Counted from the stretch's first letter, positions 8,031-16,458 are shown. The stretch: 32,849 nt of DNA from Hespellia sp. (GCA_028693555.1 JAQUVD010000041.1:1-32849), one strand, 5' to 3'. Notes: generated from the sequence alone by a model not told the origin. Program-made: numbers and translations.

Positions 8031-8082
8031 TTACACACGTACTCCTGTAACTAATAAAGATTTCAAGGCATTAGGAATTGTT

Positions 8083-8346
8083 TCATTTTTTACTAAATCC
8101 GTTCTCAAATGATGCTGATATATAACGATTACTGCTAGTTCCATTAATCAGTGTAAAATCAGAAATTATCTTTCCCGATTTATTTGTAAGATCGTTTTGT
8201 ACATCCGTCAGTGTTGATATCGGAGCGATATACGTGGTAGCAATCAATATTTGATCAGCCTGGAAAAGTACATGACGATTTTCTCTAAAGTAATTATATA
8301 CTTCTTCTAATGCTTCAAAGTAATCAGCATCTGCTATATCTGTCAC
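8083..8346 (-). CDS. Hypothetical 87-residue ORF, probably frameshifted remnant
   Basis: The frame opens after a TAA a few codons upstream and can start only at a GTG (8346) that lacks a ribosome site. It encodes VTDIADADYFEALEEVYNYF, then ILIATTYIAPISTLTDVQNDL, and ends FENGFSKK. In the next frame, coding-like sequence continues to 8031 (LVKNETIPNALKSLLVTGVRV). One base change near 8100-8110 would join the two. The absence of a start and the frame switch point to a decayed gene. The family is not recognised. Confidence 0.35.
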   Translation of the reverse strand: MTDIADADYFEALEEVYNYFRENRHVLFQADQILIATTYIAPISTLTDVQNDLTNKSGKIISDFTLINGTSSNRYISASFENGFSKK

Positions 8347-8469
8347 ATGTTTTTGAATAACCGGTTAAATCTGAAACTAAATTTACGCAATCTTTTTCGG
8401 ATTATTTTCTTGACTTCAACAGATAATTATTGTAAGGTATTTATAGAAATGGGTTTGTTACCGTATAGT

Positions 8470-9015
8470 TTATGGCTTAGGCGGGTTGCTCGTTTCTTTT
8501 TTTATATTTATAAAGTCATACAGATACAAATTGTCATCCTCTGCGTGACGAATCAGCATTTCCATATGAAAGACATTATATCTTTCAACATTTCCACTAT
8601 CTGTAAAAACTGGAATTGCAACTCTTGTATCGTATCTGTACCAGCCATATTTGGCATCAATATTATGTTTAGGATTTTTATTGACCTTAAACCTTTTATT
8701 TGTTGCCAACTCAATCATTTCCGGAACAGCTTGTGATATATTTGCTTTTGCTTTAGCTGCTCCACCTCTCAATCCTCTGGTATCCTTTGAACCTGCAAAT
8801 TCATCTGGAAAATCTTTTGCTATGTATACAATATCTTTCGTTTCTGCAACTTCAAAAACCATCCCAATATATTTTTTTACATAAGTCTCAACGTCATTCC
8901 AATCCACATTACGTTTTCCTTTAAAAATAATATCGTTGATAAAGATAATTATATTTCCATTGATGTCTGTTCTTTTTCTAAAACTGTCTGTCATTTTTCT
9001 TTTGTCTATATCCAC
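8470..9015 (-). CDS. PBECR-like (phage BECR-fold nuclease) protein, intact copy
   Basis: The 181-residue protein has a conserved C-terminal block. It holds DFPDEFAGSKDTRGLRGG, AKAKANISQAVPEMIELATN, YGWYRYDTRVAIPV, YNVFHMEMLIRHAE and LYLYDFINIKKE. This pattern resembles the phage-associated BECR-fold nuclease-like domains found at the ends of MuF and polyvalent phage proteins. The candidate functional residues are the His/Arg pair in RHAE and the YDTR motif, but assignment to a catalytic role is inference. The GTG start is chosen because GAGGT lies nine bases upstream and no ATG with a site precedes it. A shortened paralogue (4714-5148) and a relic (4543-4608) lie downstream, so the family has expanded locally. 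It could be a toxin-like effector or a domesticated phage gene. Confidence 0.65.
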   Translation of the reverse strand: MDIDKRKMTDSFRKRTDINGNIIIFINDIIFKGKRNVDWNDVETYVKKYIGMVFEVAETKDIVYIAKDFPDEFAGSKDTRGLRGGAAKAKANISQAVPEMIELATNKRFKVNKNPKHNIDAKYGWYRYDTRVAIPVFTDSGNVERYNVFHMEMLIRHAEDDNLYLYDFINIKKETSNPPKP

Positions 9016-9042
9016 AACAATACTACCTCTTTCTAAAGAGAT

Positions 9043-9084
9043 AAAGCGATATTACATTTTCAAACGTTTAAGTAATATCGCTTT
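9043..9084 (-). terminator. Stem-loop between membrane peptide gene and PBECR-like gene
   Basis: AAAGCGATATTAC (9043-9055) and its exact complement (9072-9084) make a 13-bp stem with a 16-base loop. On the minus strand it is followed by TTTATCTCTTT, a weak T-rich tail. It would end the AbiEi/membrane-protein transcript, but an operator or leader structure for the next gene is also possible. Confidence 0.5.
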
Positions 9085-9159
9085 TCCCATTTATCTAAAT
9101 CTTCTATTGATATAATTTATTTTCAAACCTTCTCTAATTCTAATGTAAACTTAATCTAT

Positions 9160-9444
9160 TCAGTACCCCATGACTACTGCTTCCAAAATAATACCTGCTA
9201 CAAGACTAATTAAAATACCTCCTAAAATTGTACAAATAAATATTCCTATAATTGGGTGCCTAGATTCCCACTTTTTCAATTTTGCAAATAACTTCTGCTC
9301 ACACATGGATTCCTTTTCCCAGAATTTTAATTTATGCTTTTGTAATGTATTTTTACAATTATAATATACTGCCATTCTTGCTATGAATTTATACTGATTT
9401 ATTATATTACCTGGAATAGAATCTATCTCGAGTTTAAAATCCAT
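9160..9444 (-). CDS. Small single-pass membrane protein, partner of the AbiEi-type gene
   Basis: The 94-residue product has a soluble N-terminal part (MDFKLEIDSIPGNIINQYKF) and one strong hydrophobic segment near residues 64-90 (IIGIFICTILGGILISLVAG). The ATG follows AGGAGA at eight bases, so the gene is very likely translated. It begins 15 bases after the stop of the AbiEi-type antitoxin gene and shares its promoter. That is the place normally taken by the AbiEii nucleotidyltransferase toxin, so this small membrane protein may be the toxin partner or an accessory factor. No family is recognised. Confidence 0.65.
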   Translation of the reverse strand: MDFKLEIDSIPGNIINQYKFIARMAVYYNCKNTLQKHKLKFWEKESMCEQKLFAKLKKWESRHPIIGIFICTILGGILISLVAGIILEAVVMGY

Positions 9445-9459
9445 CCGATTTTCTCCTAA

Positions 9460-10065
9460 CTATTTCAGTATTTTTTCTATTTGTTTATCACTTCTCAACA
9501 ATTCTGCATACTTCCACAATCTTGTAATATCAGTGTCTGTCTGTTTCTTATAATTCTCAATCAGAACATAAAAGGACTCTTCAGAAATATTTTTTTTGAG
9601 CCTAATACAATCACACACACTTCGTTCTGCATCATATATCCTATAATTACCTTGCATTGTTTTTATAACAGATACACCCTCTTCAAATAAATGATCTGAA
9701 AAAAAATACCTTTTCACTTCAAAATTCATCTGGATCTTATGCCTATCACTTCTTTTGGTTGCAACAGACAACTCTTTGGGTTCATTTGGAATAAGACCAT
9801 GGAAGTAGCATGCACTCATTCCACAAATAACTGCTCCCGGATTAACCAAACCAACCTCGACTGCTTTATAATCATATGGTTTTTGATACCGCGAATCCAC
9901 AACCCAGTAATATCCATACGATACTTTTTCCAATCTCCCCTCTTTAACCAAGGCCAAAATCTGTCTATTTGTGTATCCTAATTCTATCAATGCAGCGGTA
10001 TCTACATATCCATTATTGGAATTTTTTAAGTTATCCAATTTTTTATACGTATTTTCCCTCATCAT
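9460..10065 (-). CDS. AbiEi-type antitoxin/transcriptional regulator (orphan)
   Basis: The 201-residue protein has an N-terminal winged helix (residues about 15-55, GYVDTAALIELGYTNRQI then LEKVSYGYYWV) followed by the AbiEi-like core (VNPGAVICGMSACYFHGLI, YRIYDAERSVCDCIRLKK). In type IV toxin-antitoxin systems AbiEi binds its own promoter and neutralises the AbiEii nucleotidyltransferase. No AbiEii gene follows here. A small membrane-protein gene follows instead. The ATG at 10065 follows AAAGGGAG. The promoter 36 bases upstream contains two direct copies of TGTGTAA flanking the -10, plausible operator half-sites. Family assignment is from motif pattern. Confidence 0.72.
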   Translation of the reverse strand: MMRENTYKKLDNLKNSNNGYVDTAALIELGYTNRQILALVKEGRLEKVSYGYYWVVDSRYQKPYDYKAVEVGLVNPGAVICGMSACYFHGLIPNEPKELSVATKRSDRHKIQMNFEVKRYFFSDHLFEEGVSVIKTMQGNYRIYDAERSVCDCIRLKKNISEESFYVLIENYKKQTDTDITRLWKYAELLRSDKQIEKILK

Positions 10066-10091
10066 TTTCTCCCTTTACTATTGCATTTTTT

Positions 10092-10129
10092 GTTACACAC
10101 ATAATAGCATTTATCATTACACATGTCAA
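10092..10129 (-). promoter_or_regulatory. Promoter and possible operator of the AbiEi-type operon
   Basis: On the minus strand TTGACA (10124-10129) and TATTAT (10101-10106) are separated by 17 bases, a near-consensus promoter. TGTGTAA occurs twice, just after the -35 and just after the -10, 24 bases apart. AbiEi proteins are known to autoregulate by binding repeats in their promoter, so these may be operator sites. Confidence 0.65.
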
Positions 10130-10199
10130 TCATCAGAATTATGTAAATGAACGTAAATAAACGTTATTTAAGTAACCGCAGACCATCCAAAGACTCACT

Positions 10200-11951
10200 T
10201 CAAACTGGTATCGAATCCCGCACGCACAGCGCGCCCCATCCAACATAAGGATTCGGCCACACCTCGAACCCCGGCAGATGCCTCGCCCCCCGCCTTAGAT
10301 ATGCCTTCACCTTCTCCCCATACAAAAACGGATCATTCCCCTTCACAATCCCCCACTCCATCATAAGTGCCGCACTTCCCGTTACAAAAGGAGTCGCAAA
10401 GGAGGTGCCTGAATACGACTGATAGGTCCCTCCCACCGCAGTCGACACAACATCTACGCCGGGAGCAACCAGATCCGGTTTAATCAGACTTCCCTGCCAT
10501 CCGCCCGCTATCGCTGTTCCGCGTCCGGAGAAATCTGCATAGCTCATTGTGAGTGAATTATATGCGCCCACAGTTATAACCCGCTGCGCAGTGGAGGGAA
10601 TCGTGAGTGTCGTTGTACTTGTCGGAAACAGAAACTCTGTTCCTATATTTAACGTACTCTGGCTCGGAAGCCAAAGCTGATATTCTCCCGTCACAAGTTT
10701 TTGTGGTGTCAGAACCACCTGCCAAATTCCCGGAGTAATATATGTGCTCACCGGAATCAGGTCGAAATAGACTTCCTGTCTGGTACTGTATGGACTCGGT
10801 GTTCCATAATACAAGAGAATCTGCGTGCCTCCCACTGTAAATCTCTGTGGGCCGAGAATTTCCTGTATCGGACCGACTCGCACACCGGACGGAGTGATGA
10901 TTGAAATTTCCACTTCATCTGCATACGATTTCCACAACTGAATATTCATAGAGGTCTGTCGGTCCTGCACAGCCAGTTCAATGATTTCTTCTTTTCCACT
11001 TTGCATTTTTCCCGATGTATGCCCTGCAGATGATGCCTCATTTCCACTCCCAATACAGATAACACATTTCCAGAAATTGGACATATCATCAATGTACCGC
11101 TCTAAAAGACTGGTGCCATCATGTGAGCCATACGTATTTCCAAAGCTGATATTTACCGCAATTGGCATCCGCATATCGCTGGCAGTGCGAAGCAGAAAAT
11201 CGAGCCCCAGCATCAGTTCCGTTGTTCTCGGAAAGTTATCCTGCCTGGGCGATCCCATTTTTACAATTAACAGTGGACTCTTTGTCGCAATCCCCGCATA
11301 ACGGTTTCCGACACTTCCCGCGCCATTTCCCGCAGCAATCCCCGCAACTGCTGTCCCATGCCCCGAAATGTCCTGACTTGGCACAAGCCGCATTCGTTCC
11401 TGCTGCGACTCTGCTGCCAGTGCAGCATCAATTTCCTCCTTCGTATACACGCGCCCTGTCTGATATTCCTCCGATGTGTGTTCTGTTATGGCAGTCTGAT
11501 CCCACAGCGCCAAAATCCGGCTTGTTCCATCGGGATTACGAAATGCCTTATTTGCATAATCAATCCCACTGTCCAGAATACCCACCAGCACGCCCTCTCC
11601 GAATAAGGATAGTGGGCTCCTTTGCAGTGGCAAAATACAGGAGGTCCGTCTTCCATTTTCCACCTCAAAAAATAAGCGCTTAGGCTTTTCCACGTATTCA
11701 ATCTGTGGAAGAGCGGTAAGCGCTTCAATCTGACTCTCTTTTATTGTTATAATTGCATACTCATTTAGAAGTTCCGTGACAGATGCCCCAAGCTTTCGGG
11801 CGGCATCCAACGATCCGGTATATTTCACAATAAGATCCCATTCTCGTTCAATCGGATTGTACCCGACTTCTAATTCCAATGACCTTTCACGTTCTTCCGG
11901 CGTTGCGTCAAGCGCCAGATTCAGCAGATTCTCTGCCTTTTGATTCTGCAT
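10200..11951 (-). CDS. S8 family subtilisin-like protease (Csp-like)
   Basis: The 583-residue protein has a complete catalytic triad: Asp127 in ILDSGID, His198 in SGHGT and Ser517 in YSGTSFATP, with the oxyanion Asn304 in GSGNEA. About 110 residues precede the catalytic domain as a likely prodomain. There is no signal peptide, so it is cytoplasmic or spore-associated. A beta-rich insert (residues about 320-455) splits the catalytic domain, as in the Clostridial Csp germination proteases. Processing of a spore cortex hydrolase is one possible role, by family analogy only. Local base composition is clearly richer in G+C than the accessory segment downstream. The ATG follows CGGAG. Two decayed 3' ends of paralogues lie at 4293-4436 and 5384-5527, so this is the survivor of a larger family at this spot. 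Confidence 0.88.
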   Translation of the reverse strand: MQNQKAENLLNLALDATPEERERSLELEVGYNPIEREWDLIVKYTGSLDAARKLGASVTELLNEYAIITIKESQIEALTALPQIEYVEKPKRLFFEVENGRRTSCILPLQRSPLSLFGEGVLVGILDSGIDYANKAFRNPDGTSRILALWDQTAITEHTSEEYQTGRVYTKEEIDAALAAESQQERMRLVPSQDISGHGTAVAGIAAGNGAGSVGNRYAGIATKSPLLIVKMGSPRQDNFPRTTELMLGLDFLLRTASDMRMPIAVNISFGNTYGSHDGTSLLERYIDDMSNFWKCVICIGSGNEASSAGHTSGKMQSGKEEIIELAVQDRQTSMNIQLWKSYADEVEISIITPSGVRVGPIQEILGPQRFTVGGTQILLYYGTPSPYSTRQEVYFDLIPVSTYITPGIWQVVLTPQKLVTGEYQLWLPSQSTLNIGTEFLFPTSTTTLTIPSTAQRVITVGAYNSLTMSYADFSGRGTAIAGGWQGSLIKPDLVAPGVDVVSTAVGGTYQSYSGTSFATPFVTGSAALMMEWGIVKGNDPFLYGEKVKAYLRRGARHLPGFEVWPNPYVGWGALCVRDSIPV

Positions 11952-12020
11952 ATACTACTCCGATGGATCTTTCTTATCATTATGAATATGCATTCACTTT
12001 CTATTATTTGCAAAAACTTC

Positions 12021-13037
12021 CTAATTAAACCCGAATAATCTTCTTGCGACAACATATGCCATAGAAGAGACCTTTCGACCGGATTTTCCCGGGAGATTCA
12101 TCGTCTGACCCAGAATACCATAGCGAATCTTGATATATGTCTTGTAATCCTTCCATTTCAGATATGCCCAAAGTTCCTGTTTCTTTTGGAGATTCTCTGT
12201 TTGCTTCGAGCGAATCAGAAGAATCGAAGAAACCGTCATCATAATTGCAAGATAATTCATCATATATTTGCGAAGCTTACGATTCTGAATTTTGCGAAGT
12301 TCATACATATTAATCATGGTTCGTGTTACAAAAATCTGCTGATCCACGCGTCCCATCATAACCTTCTCATTCACAGACTGATCTTCACGACCGATATAAT
12401 ACCGATAAAAGTCCGTATCGATATAATACATGGTTCTCACATGCGGCAATGGGTAATAGACATAAATATTGTCTACATAGAACGTATGCTTTGGAAGCCG
12501 AAGCTGGCAGAGCCTTAGCATCTCAGTGCGGTAACATACGGAATGCATCAGAATATACTGTCCGACATGGAAAAACTTCACGTCACTCCATGTGAAAATC
12601 TTCTCGATTGGAAGCGCATTTCCATAGCGGATGACTTTCTTATGTTCTACGCCTTCTTTTTCATACACATAGTTAGAAAGCACCATATCGACTTCCGTTC
12701 CGCTGTCTACAAAACCTTTGATGGTCTCAATAATCTTAACCAGAGAGTCCTGATCCACCCAGTCATCACTGTCTACAACCTTAAAATACTTTCCCGTAGC
12801 ATGGGCAAGTCCTGTATTTACTGCCTCTCCGTGACCTCCGTTTTCCTGTGTCACAAGTTTTACAATGCTTGGGTATTTCTCCGCAAACTGTCTGCCAATT
12901 TCCTCCGTCTTGTCCGACGAACCATCATTGACGATGATAATCTCTACGTCTTCCCCGCCTGCTATAATTGAGTTAATTGCATGTTCCATGTAATCCTGTG
13001 AATTATAACACGGAATTGCAAATGTAATATATTTCAT
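12021..13037 (-). CDS. Family 2 glycosyltransferase
   Basis: The 338-residue protein has the GT-A fold signature: ITFAIPCYNSQDYMEHAI at the N-terminus, VNDGSSDKT around Asp38, and the metal-binding DSDD at residues 89-92. Such enzymes transfer a sugar from a nucleotide donor onto a polysaccharide, lipid or protein at the cytoplasmic face of the membrane. No membrane segment is evident, and the C-terminal 120 residues are basic (RKIQNRKLRKYMMNY), which could favour membrane association. It stands alone rather than in a capsule cluster, so the acceptor cannot be guessed. It has its own promoter, divergent from the phosphofructokinase, and the subtilase follows 69 bases downstream without a visible terminator. 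Confidence 0.88.
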   Translation of the reverse strand: MKYITFAIPCYNSQDYMEHAINSIIAGGEDVEIIIVNDGSSDKTEEIGRQFAEKYPSIVKLVTQENGGHGEAVNTGLAHATGKYFKVVDSDDWVDQDSLVKIIETIKGFVDSGTEVDMVLSNYVYEKEGVEHKKVIRYGNALPIEKIFTWSDVKFFHVGQYILMHSVCYRTEMLRLCQLRLPKHTFYVDNIYVYYPLPHVRTMYYIDTDFYRYYIGREDQSVNEKVMMGRVDQQIFVTRTMINMYELRKIQNRKLRKYMMNYLAIMMTVSSILLIRSKQTENLQKKQELWAYLKWKDYKTYIKIRYGILGQTMNLPGKSGRKVSSMAYVVARRLFGFN

Positions 13038-13078
13038 GTTTTCGCCTCATCTGTTTGATTTTTGTTTTACGTTGTACC

Positions 13079-13107
13079 ATTATATCGTATTTCCTGCCTT
13101 TTTCCAA
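13079..13107 (-). promoter_or_regulatory. Promoter for the glycosyltransferase
   Basis: On the minus strand TTGGAA (13102-13107) and TATAAT (13079-13084) are separated by 17 bases. The start near 13072 gives a leader of about 35 bases. Confidence 0.65.
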
Positions 13108-13115
13108 CCTTATTG

Positions 13116-13144
13116 TTGTAAAATTAGTGTAAAACCTTTATAGT
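13116..13144 (+). promoter_or_regulatory. Promoter for the first phosphofructokinase
   Basis: TTGTAA (13116-13121) and TATAGT (13139-13144) are separated by 17 bases. It lies back to back with the glycosyltransferase promoter, with eight bases between the two -35 boxes. Confidence 0.55.
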
Positions 13145-13179
13145 GTTACATAAATAATATAAAATAAGGAGCGATAATT

Positions 13180-14400
13180 ATGAAAAAAAATGTAATAATC
13201 GGTCAATCGGGAGGACCCACAGCTGTCATTAATGGAAGTCTGTATGGTGTTGCGTGTGAGGCTCTCAAATCTGCCGATTTTGACCATGTTTATGGTATGG
13301 AAAATGGTATTGAAGGTTTTTTGAATGACAAATTTATCGACATGAAGGAATTAAAGGACAACGGAGATTTAGAACTCATCAAAACAACTCCAAGCTCCTA
13401 TCTGGGTTCCTGTCGCTTTAAATTACCGGAATCACTCTCTGATAAAGTTTACCCGGAACTTTTCGAAAAATTCGCAAAACAAAATATTGGATATTTCTTC
13501 TATATCGGTGGCAATGATTCTATGGACACCGTAAGCAAGCTCTCCCGCTATGCTGCGCAGATTGGAAGTGACATTCGAATCCTCGGGCTTCCTAAAACAA
13601 TTGATAACGATTTGGTTGAGACCGATCATACGCCCGGCTTTGCAAGTGCTGCAAAATATGTTGCCACTACTGTCCGCGAGATTGCGATTGATGCTTCTGT
13701 CTACGACAACAAAAAGTCTGTCACAATCGTTGAAATTATGGGACGCCACGCAGGATGGCTTGCTGCATCCAGCGTCCTCGCGCGCAAATTTGAGGGAGAT
13801 AATCCGGCCCTGATCTATCTTCCGGAAGTTGCCTTTGATCCAGATGCATTTATTAGCAGTGTTGAAACGGCTCTTGAGACAATTCCGAACCTCGTTGTAT
13901 GTATCTCTGAGGGAATCAATGACGGACAGGGCACTTTTATCTGCGAACTTGCAAGTGATGTCGGCGTAGATACCTTCGGACACAAGATGCTGACCGGTTC
14001 TGGTAAATATCTGGAAAATCTGGTAAAAAACCGCATCGGAGTGAAGGTACGTTCCGTAGAACTGAATGTCAGCCAGCGCTGTTCTTCTTCCTGCCTCTCA
14101 AAGACAGATTTAGACGAGGCAATTGCTTCCGGTGCATTTGCTGTTCAGTCTGCTCTTGCAGGCAAGACCGGACTGATGGTTGCATTTGACCGCATTTCCA
14201 GTCAGCCATACCAGATGGAATGTGCCTTAAAAGATGTCAATATGATCTGCAACAGGGAAAAAACGGTTCCACTTGACTGGATTACAAAAGACGGTTCTGA
14301 TATCGGTGATGCATTCATAACTTACGCCAGTCCTTTAATCATGGGCGATGTAGCAGTTCCTAAAAAAGATGGTCTGCCACATTTTGCCTACCGCAAATAA
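13180..14400 (+). CDS. pfp: 6-phosphofructokinase, PPi-dependent type (copy 1)
   Basis: The 406-residue protein opens with the phosphoryl-donor loop GQSGGPTAVINGS. It carries GGNDS at residues 110-114 and PKTIDND at 138-144. In ATP-using enzymes these read GGDGS and PGTIDND. An Asp at the second position and Lys in place of Gly are the established markers of pyrophosphate-dependent enzymes, so PPi is the probable donor for fructose 6-phosphate phosphorylation in glycolysis, and the reaction may run either way. MGRHAGWLAA forms part of the sugar-phosphate site. The start ATG follows AAGGAG at eight bases. A second copy lies 4 kb away on the other strand. Sequence alone does not prove donor specificity. 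Confidence 0.9.
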   Translation: MKKNVIIGQSGGPTAVINGSLYGVACEALKSADFDHVYGMENGIEGFLNDKFIDMKELKDNGDLELIKTTPSSYLGSCRFKLPESLSDKVYPELFEKFAKQNIGYFFYIGGNDSMDTVSKLSRYAAQIGSDIRILGLPKTIDNDLVETDHTPGFASAAKYVATTVREIAIDASVYDNKKSVTIVEIMGRHAGWLAASSVLARKFEGDNPALIYLPEVAFDPDAFISSVETALETIPNLVVCISEGINDGQGTFICELASDVGVDTFGHKMLTGSGKYLENLVKNRIGVKVRSVELNVSQRCSSSCLSKTDLDEAIASGAFAVQSALAGKTGLMVAFDRISSQPYQMECALKDVNMICNREKTVPLDWITKDGSDIGDAFITYASPLIMGDVAVPKKDGLPHFAYRK

Positions 14401-14607
14401 AAGTAATCCACAGCAGTCTGTGGGAGTATGAAAAAGCTGTATTCATATTTTGTTCATATATCTTTCAAAATTATTTCATGTTCCACACATTGTTTCTTCA
14501 TTTCTGATTCGTATACTATATTTATCAGATGAAGAAAAAGACATCTGAACAGAACAAAACAATTTCTAGTAATTTACTATTGGAAATAAAAAACTTTTTC
14601 ATAATAC

Positions 14608-14661
14608 ATGCCAAGTAACGGTTAGTTACTTGGCATCCTCCCTTTTATGGGGAGTTTTTTT
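14608..14661 (+). terminator. Compound stem-loops at the convergent gene ends
   Basis: ATGCCAAGTAAC (14608-14619) pairs exactly with 14625-14636 as a 12-bp stem. A second hairpin, CTCCC-N7-GGGAG (14638-14654), is followed on the plus strand by TTTTTTT. The pair would end the phosphofructokinase transcript. It overlaps the last codons and stop of the convergent Ig-repeat gene. Confidence 0.5.
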
Positions 14662-16458
14662 ATTGTAATGTTTTAGATTCTCATAAATCTGCCAACTGGC
14701 ACACGCCATGATTCCAATTGCAATCAACAGCATAAGGACAATCTGGTACGACTTTAATTCTTTCTGCTCCTTTACGTCCTGAATCTCGTTCTTATCCTGC
14801 CTGGTTGTCTGTTTCACACCTATTTTTTCCAAAACTTTTTTGACCGGTTCCAACACCATACTTTTTATTGTAGGTTCTTCTTTGATTTCAAATGTAATTG
14901 TCTGTTGCGTCCTATTTCCTGTCAGGTCACTTGCCGTTACATTTACCTCATACCCTCCGGCTTCCTGCATCGGGAATTGAAAATACCGGCTTGCTGCATT
15001 TGTCTTTTGTTTTTCTCCATTAATGACTATTTTCTGAATATAATCGCTGTCCTCTTCTGTTGATATGTTCAGTACAAGCCCCTCCTCATATGTCATCTCA
15101 TCCTCCACATTACCAAACAGGATTTTTGGTGGAGTATGATCGATTACAAACGCCGCCTGTATCTCATTTTTATTTCCCGCCGCATCGACTGCATCCACTT
15201 GAAACATATGAATCCCTTCACTGGAAATGCGCTGCTTAGACTGATATAGGATTCCATCCATTTTCATGTGATATTCGTAGGATGTAAAATCGGACACCAT
15301 ATCACCCGCTCCATAATTCCATTCAAAGTACGGCAGATACGAGCCGCTAAGCTGGTCGACATAACGAATAATCGGACTTGTCTGATCAATTGTCACATGA
15401 ATCGTCTGTTTGGTTGTATGACCGGCTTGATCGCTCGTTTCCGCTGTCATCGTATAGCTTCCATCTTGATCCAGACGCAGACCCGCAGAATTTTCTCCCG
15501 ATGTACTCAGCCATTGTGAGAGATCCCGGCTGCTCTCTTTCCCCTCCGTGTCACAAAATTGAATCTGCGCGCTTTGGTACGCAATTCCATTTTCATCTGT
15601 CACACGCCCTGTGAGGGATAGCGGTTTTCCACTGATCTGATAATCCGATACGCCTCCCCACACAATTTGAGGTGCCTCGCGATCTATGAATACAGCGTTT
15701 GTCATATTTGTCCGGTTTCCTGCCCTGTCTGCAATTTCTGCAAGAATGAAAATTGCACTTCCATTCTCCGAGCTCTCTGTGACTTGAACATTACCCGTAT
15801 ATACTTCGGTATTTTCCGACGCCGACACATTCACATTATCGATCAATGTCCCATTTATAAAGCTTCGAACGTATCCCAGGCCTGACCCCCTGCCCGCGTC
15901 AGATGCTTCTATACCAACAGGCACATCCCCGTCATACCATATATCAAAACCATTCGGCGCTGTCATAGAAATCGTAGGTGCCATGGTATCTACCATGAAT
16001 GTCACCTGTTTTCTTGACTCTGCAATCTCAAGCCCTTCCTCGTCTTCCATCCATATCTCCAACAGTGTGGTCCCTTCCTCAAAGTTGCTCGATGCGATTT
16101 CCATTGTTTGATCCACACCTTCCAGACAGCCATTTCCAACTTCAATTCCATCCATTTTTAGCAGATATTTTGTAAAGTTGCGTTCATCCCGGCTTATAAT
16201 CTTCACTGTCGGTTTCGTACGATAATATCCATTTTCCCCATCCGGACTGTCATATTGCATTTCATATATTTGAGGGACAGGCTCATCGGGCTTCTCCTCC
16301 GGTTTCTCATCGGGATGTTCCTCCAGAGTTTCACTGTCCAAAACATCTTCCGTATCTGCATTCTTTGCAAAAATCACCTGCTGAAACGGCAGGATACAGC
16401 CCGCTGTGAGTAAACATGCCACGATGACCCCCATCATCCATCTTCTCTTTTGATCCAT
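14626..16458 (-). CDS. Surface protein with Ig-like repeats and C-terminal membrane anchor
   Basis: The 610-residue protein starts with a signal peptide (VIVACLLTAGCILPF, residues about 11-25, lipobox-like Cys at 21) and an acidic Pro-rich linker (DEKPEEKPDEPVP). It then has about four to five beta-sandwich repeats marked by (V/I)DxxxPxI, as in VDTMAPTIS, IDREAPQIV, IDQTSPIIR and IDHTPPKIL, each followed later by (D/S)xAGN/H. This is the pattern of bacterial Ig-like domains. A membrane segment near residues 573-592 and a basic tail (KHYNKKTPHKRED) leave the repeats outside. The gene overlaps the end of the pseudokinase gene by 25 bases, so both are translated from one mRNA and the products probably work together at the cell surface. 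Confidence 0.8.
   Translation of the reverse strand: MDQKRRWMMGVIVACLLTAGCILPFQQVIFAKNADTEDVLDSETLEEHPDEKPEEKPDEPVPQIYEMQYDSPDGENGYYRTKPTVKIISRDERNFTKYLLKMDGIEVGNGCLEGVDQTMEIASSNFEEGTTLLEIWMEDEEGLEIAESRKQVTFMVDTMAPTISMTAPNGFDIWYDGDVPVGIEASDAGRGSGLGYVRSFINGTLIDNVNVSASENTEVYTGNVQVTESSENGSAIFILAEIADRAGNRTNMTNAVFIDREAPQIVWGGVSDYQISGKPLSLTGRVTDENGIAYQSAQIQFCDTEGKESSRDLSQWLSTSGENSAGLRLDQDGSYTMTAETSDQAGHTTKQTIHVTIDQTSPIIRYVDQLSGSYLPYFEWNYGAGDMVSDFTSYEYHMKMDGILYQSKQRISSEGIHMFQVDAVDAAGNKNEIQAAFVIDHTPPKILFGNVEDEMTYEEGLVLNISTEEDSDYIQKIVINGEKQKTNAASRYFQFPMQEAGGYEVNVTASDLTGNRTQQTITFEIKEEPTIKSMVLEPVKKVLEKIGVKQTTRQDKNEIQDVKEQKELKSYQIVLMLLIAIGIMACASWQIYENLKHYNKKTPHKREDAK

Noticed and set aside
4048-10200. 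An integrative element or prophage with integrase, transposase or tRNA attachment site
   Set aside because: No recombinase, transposase, replication or structural phage gene was found, and the only tRNA (20450) is 10 kb away. The accessory nature is inferred from decay, composition and repeats only.
14408-14423. Hairpin CCACAG-N4-CTGTGG just after the first phosphofructokinase as a terminator
   Set aside because: It lacks a T-run. The stem-loop pair at 14608-14661 with TTTTTTT is the better candidate.
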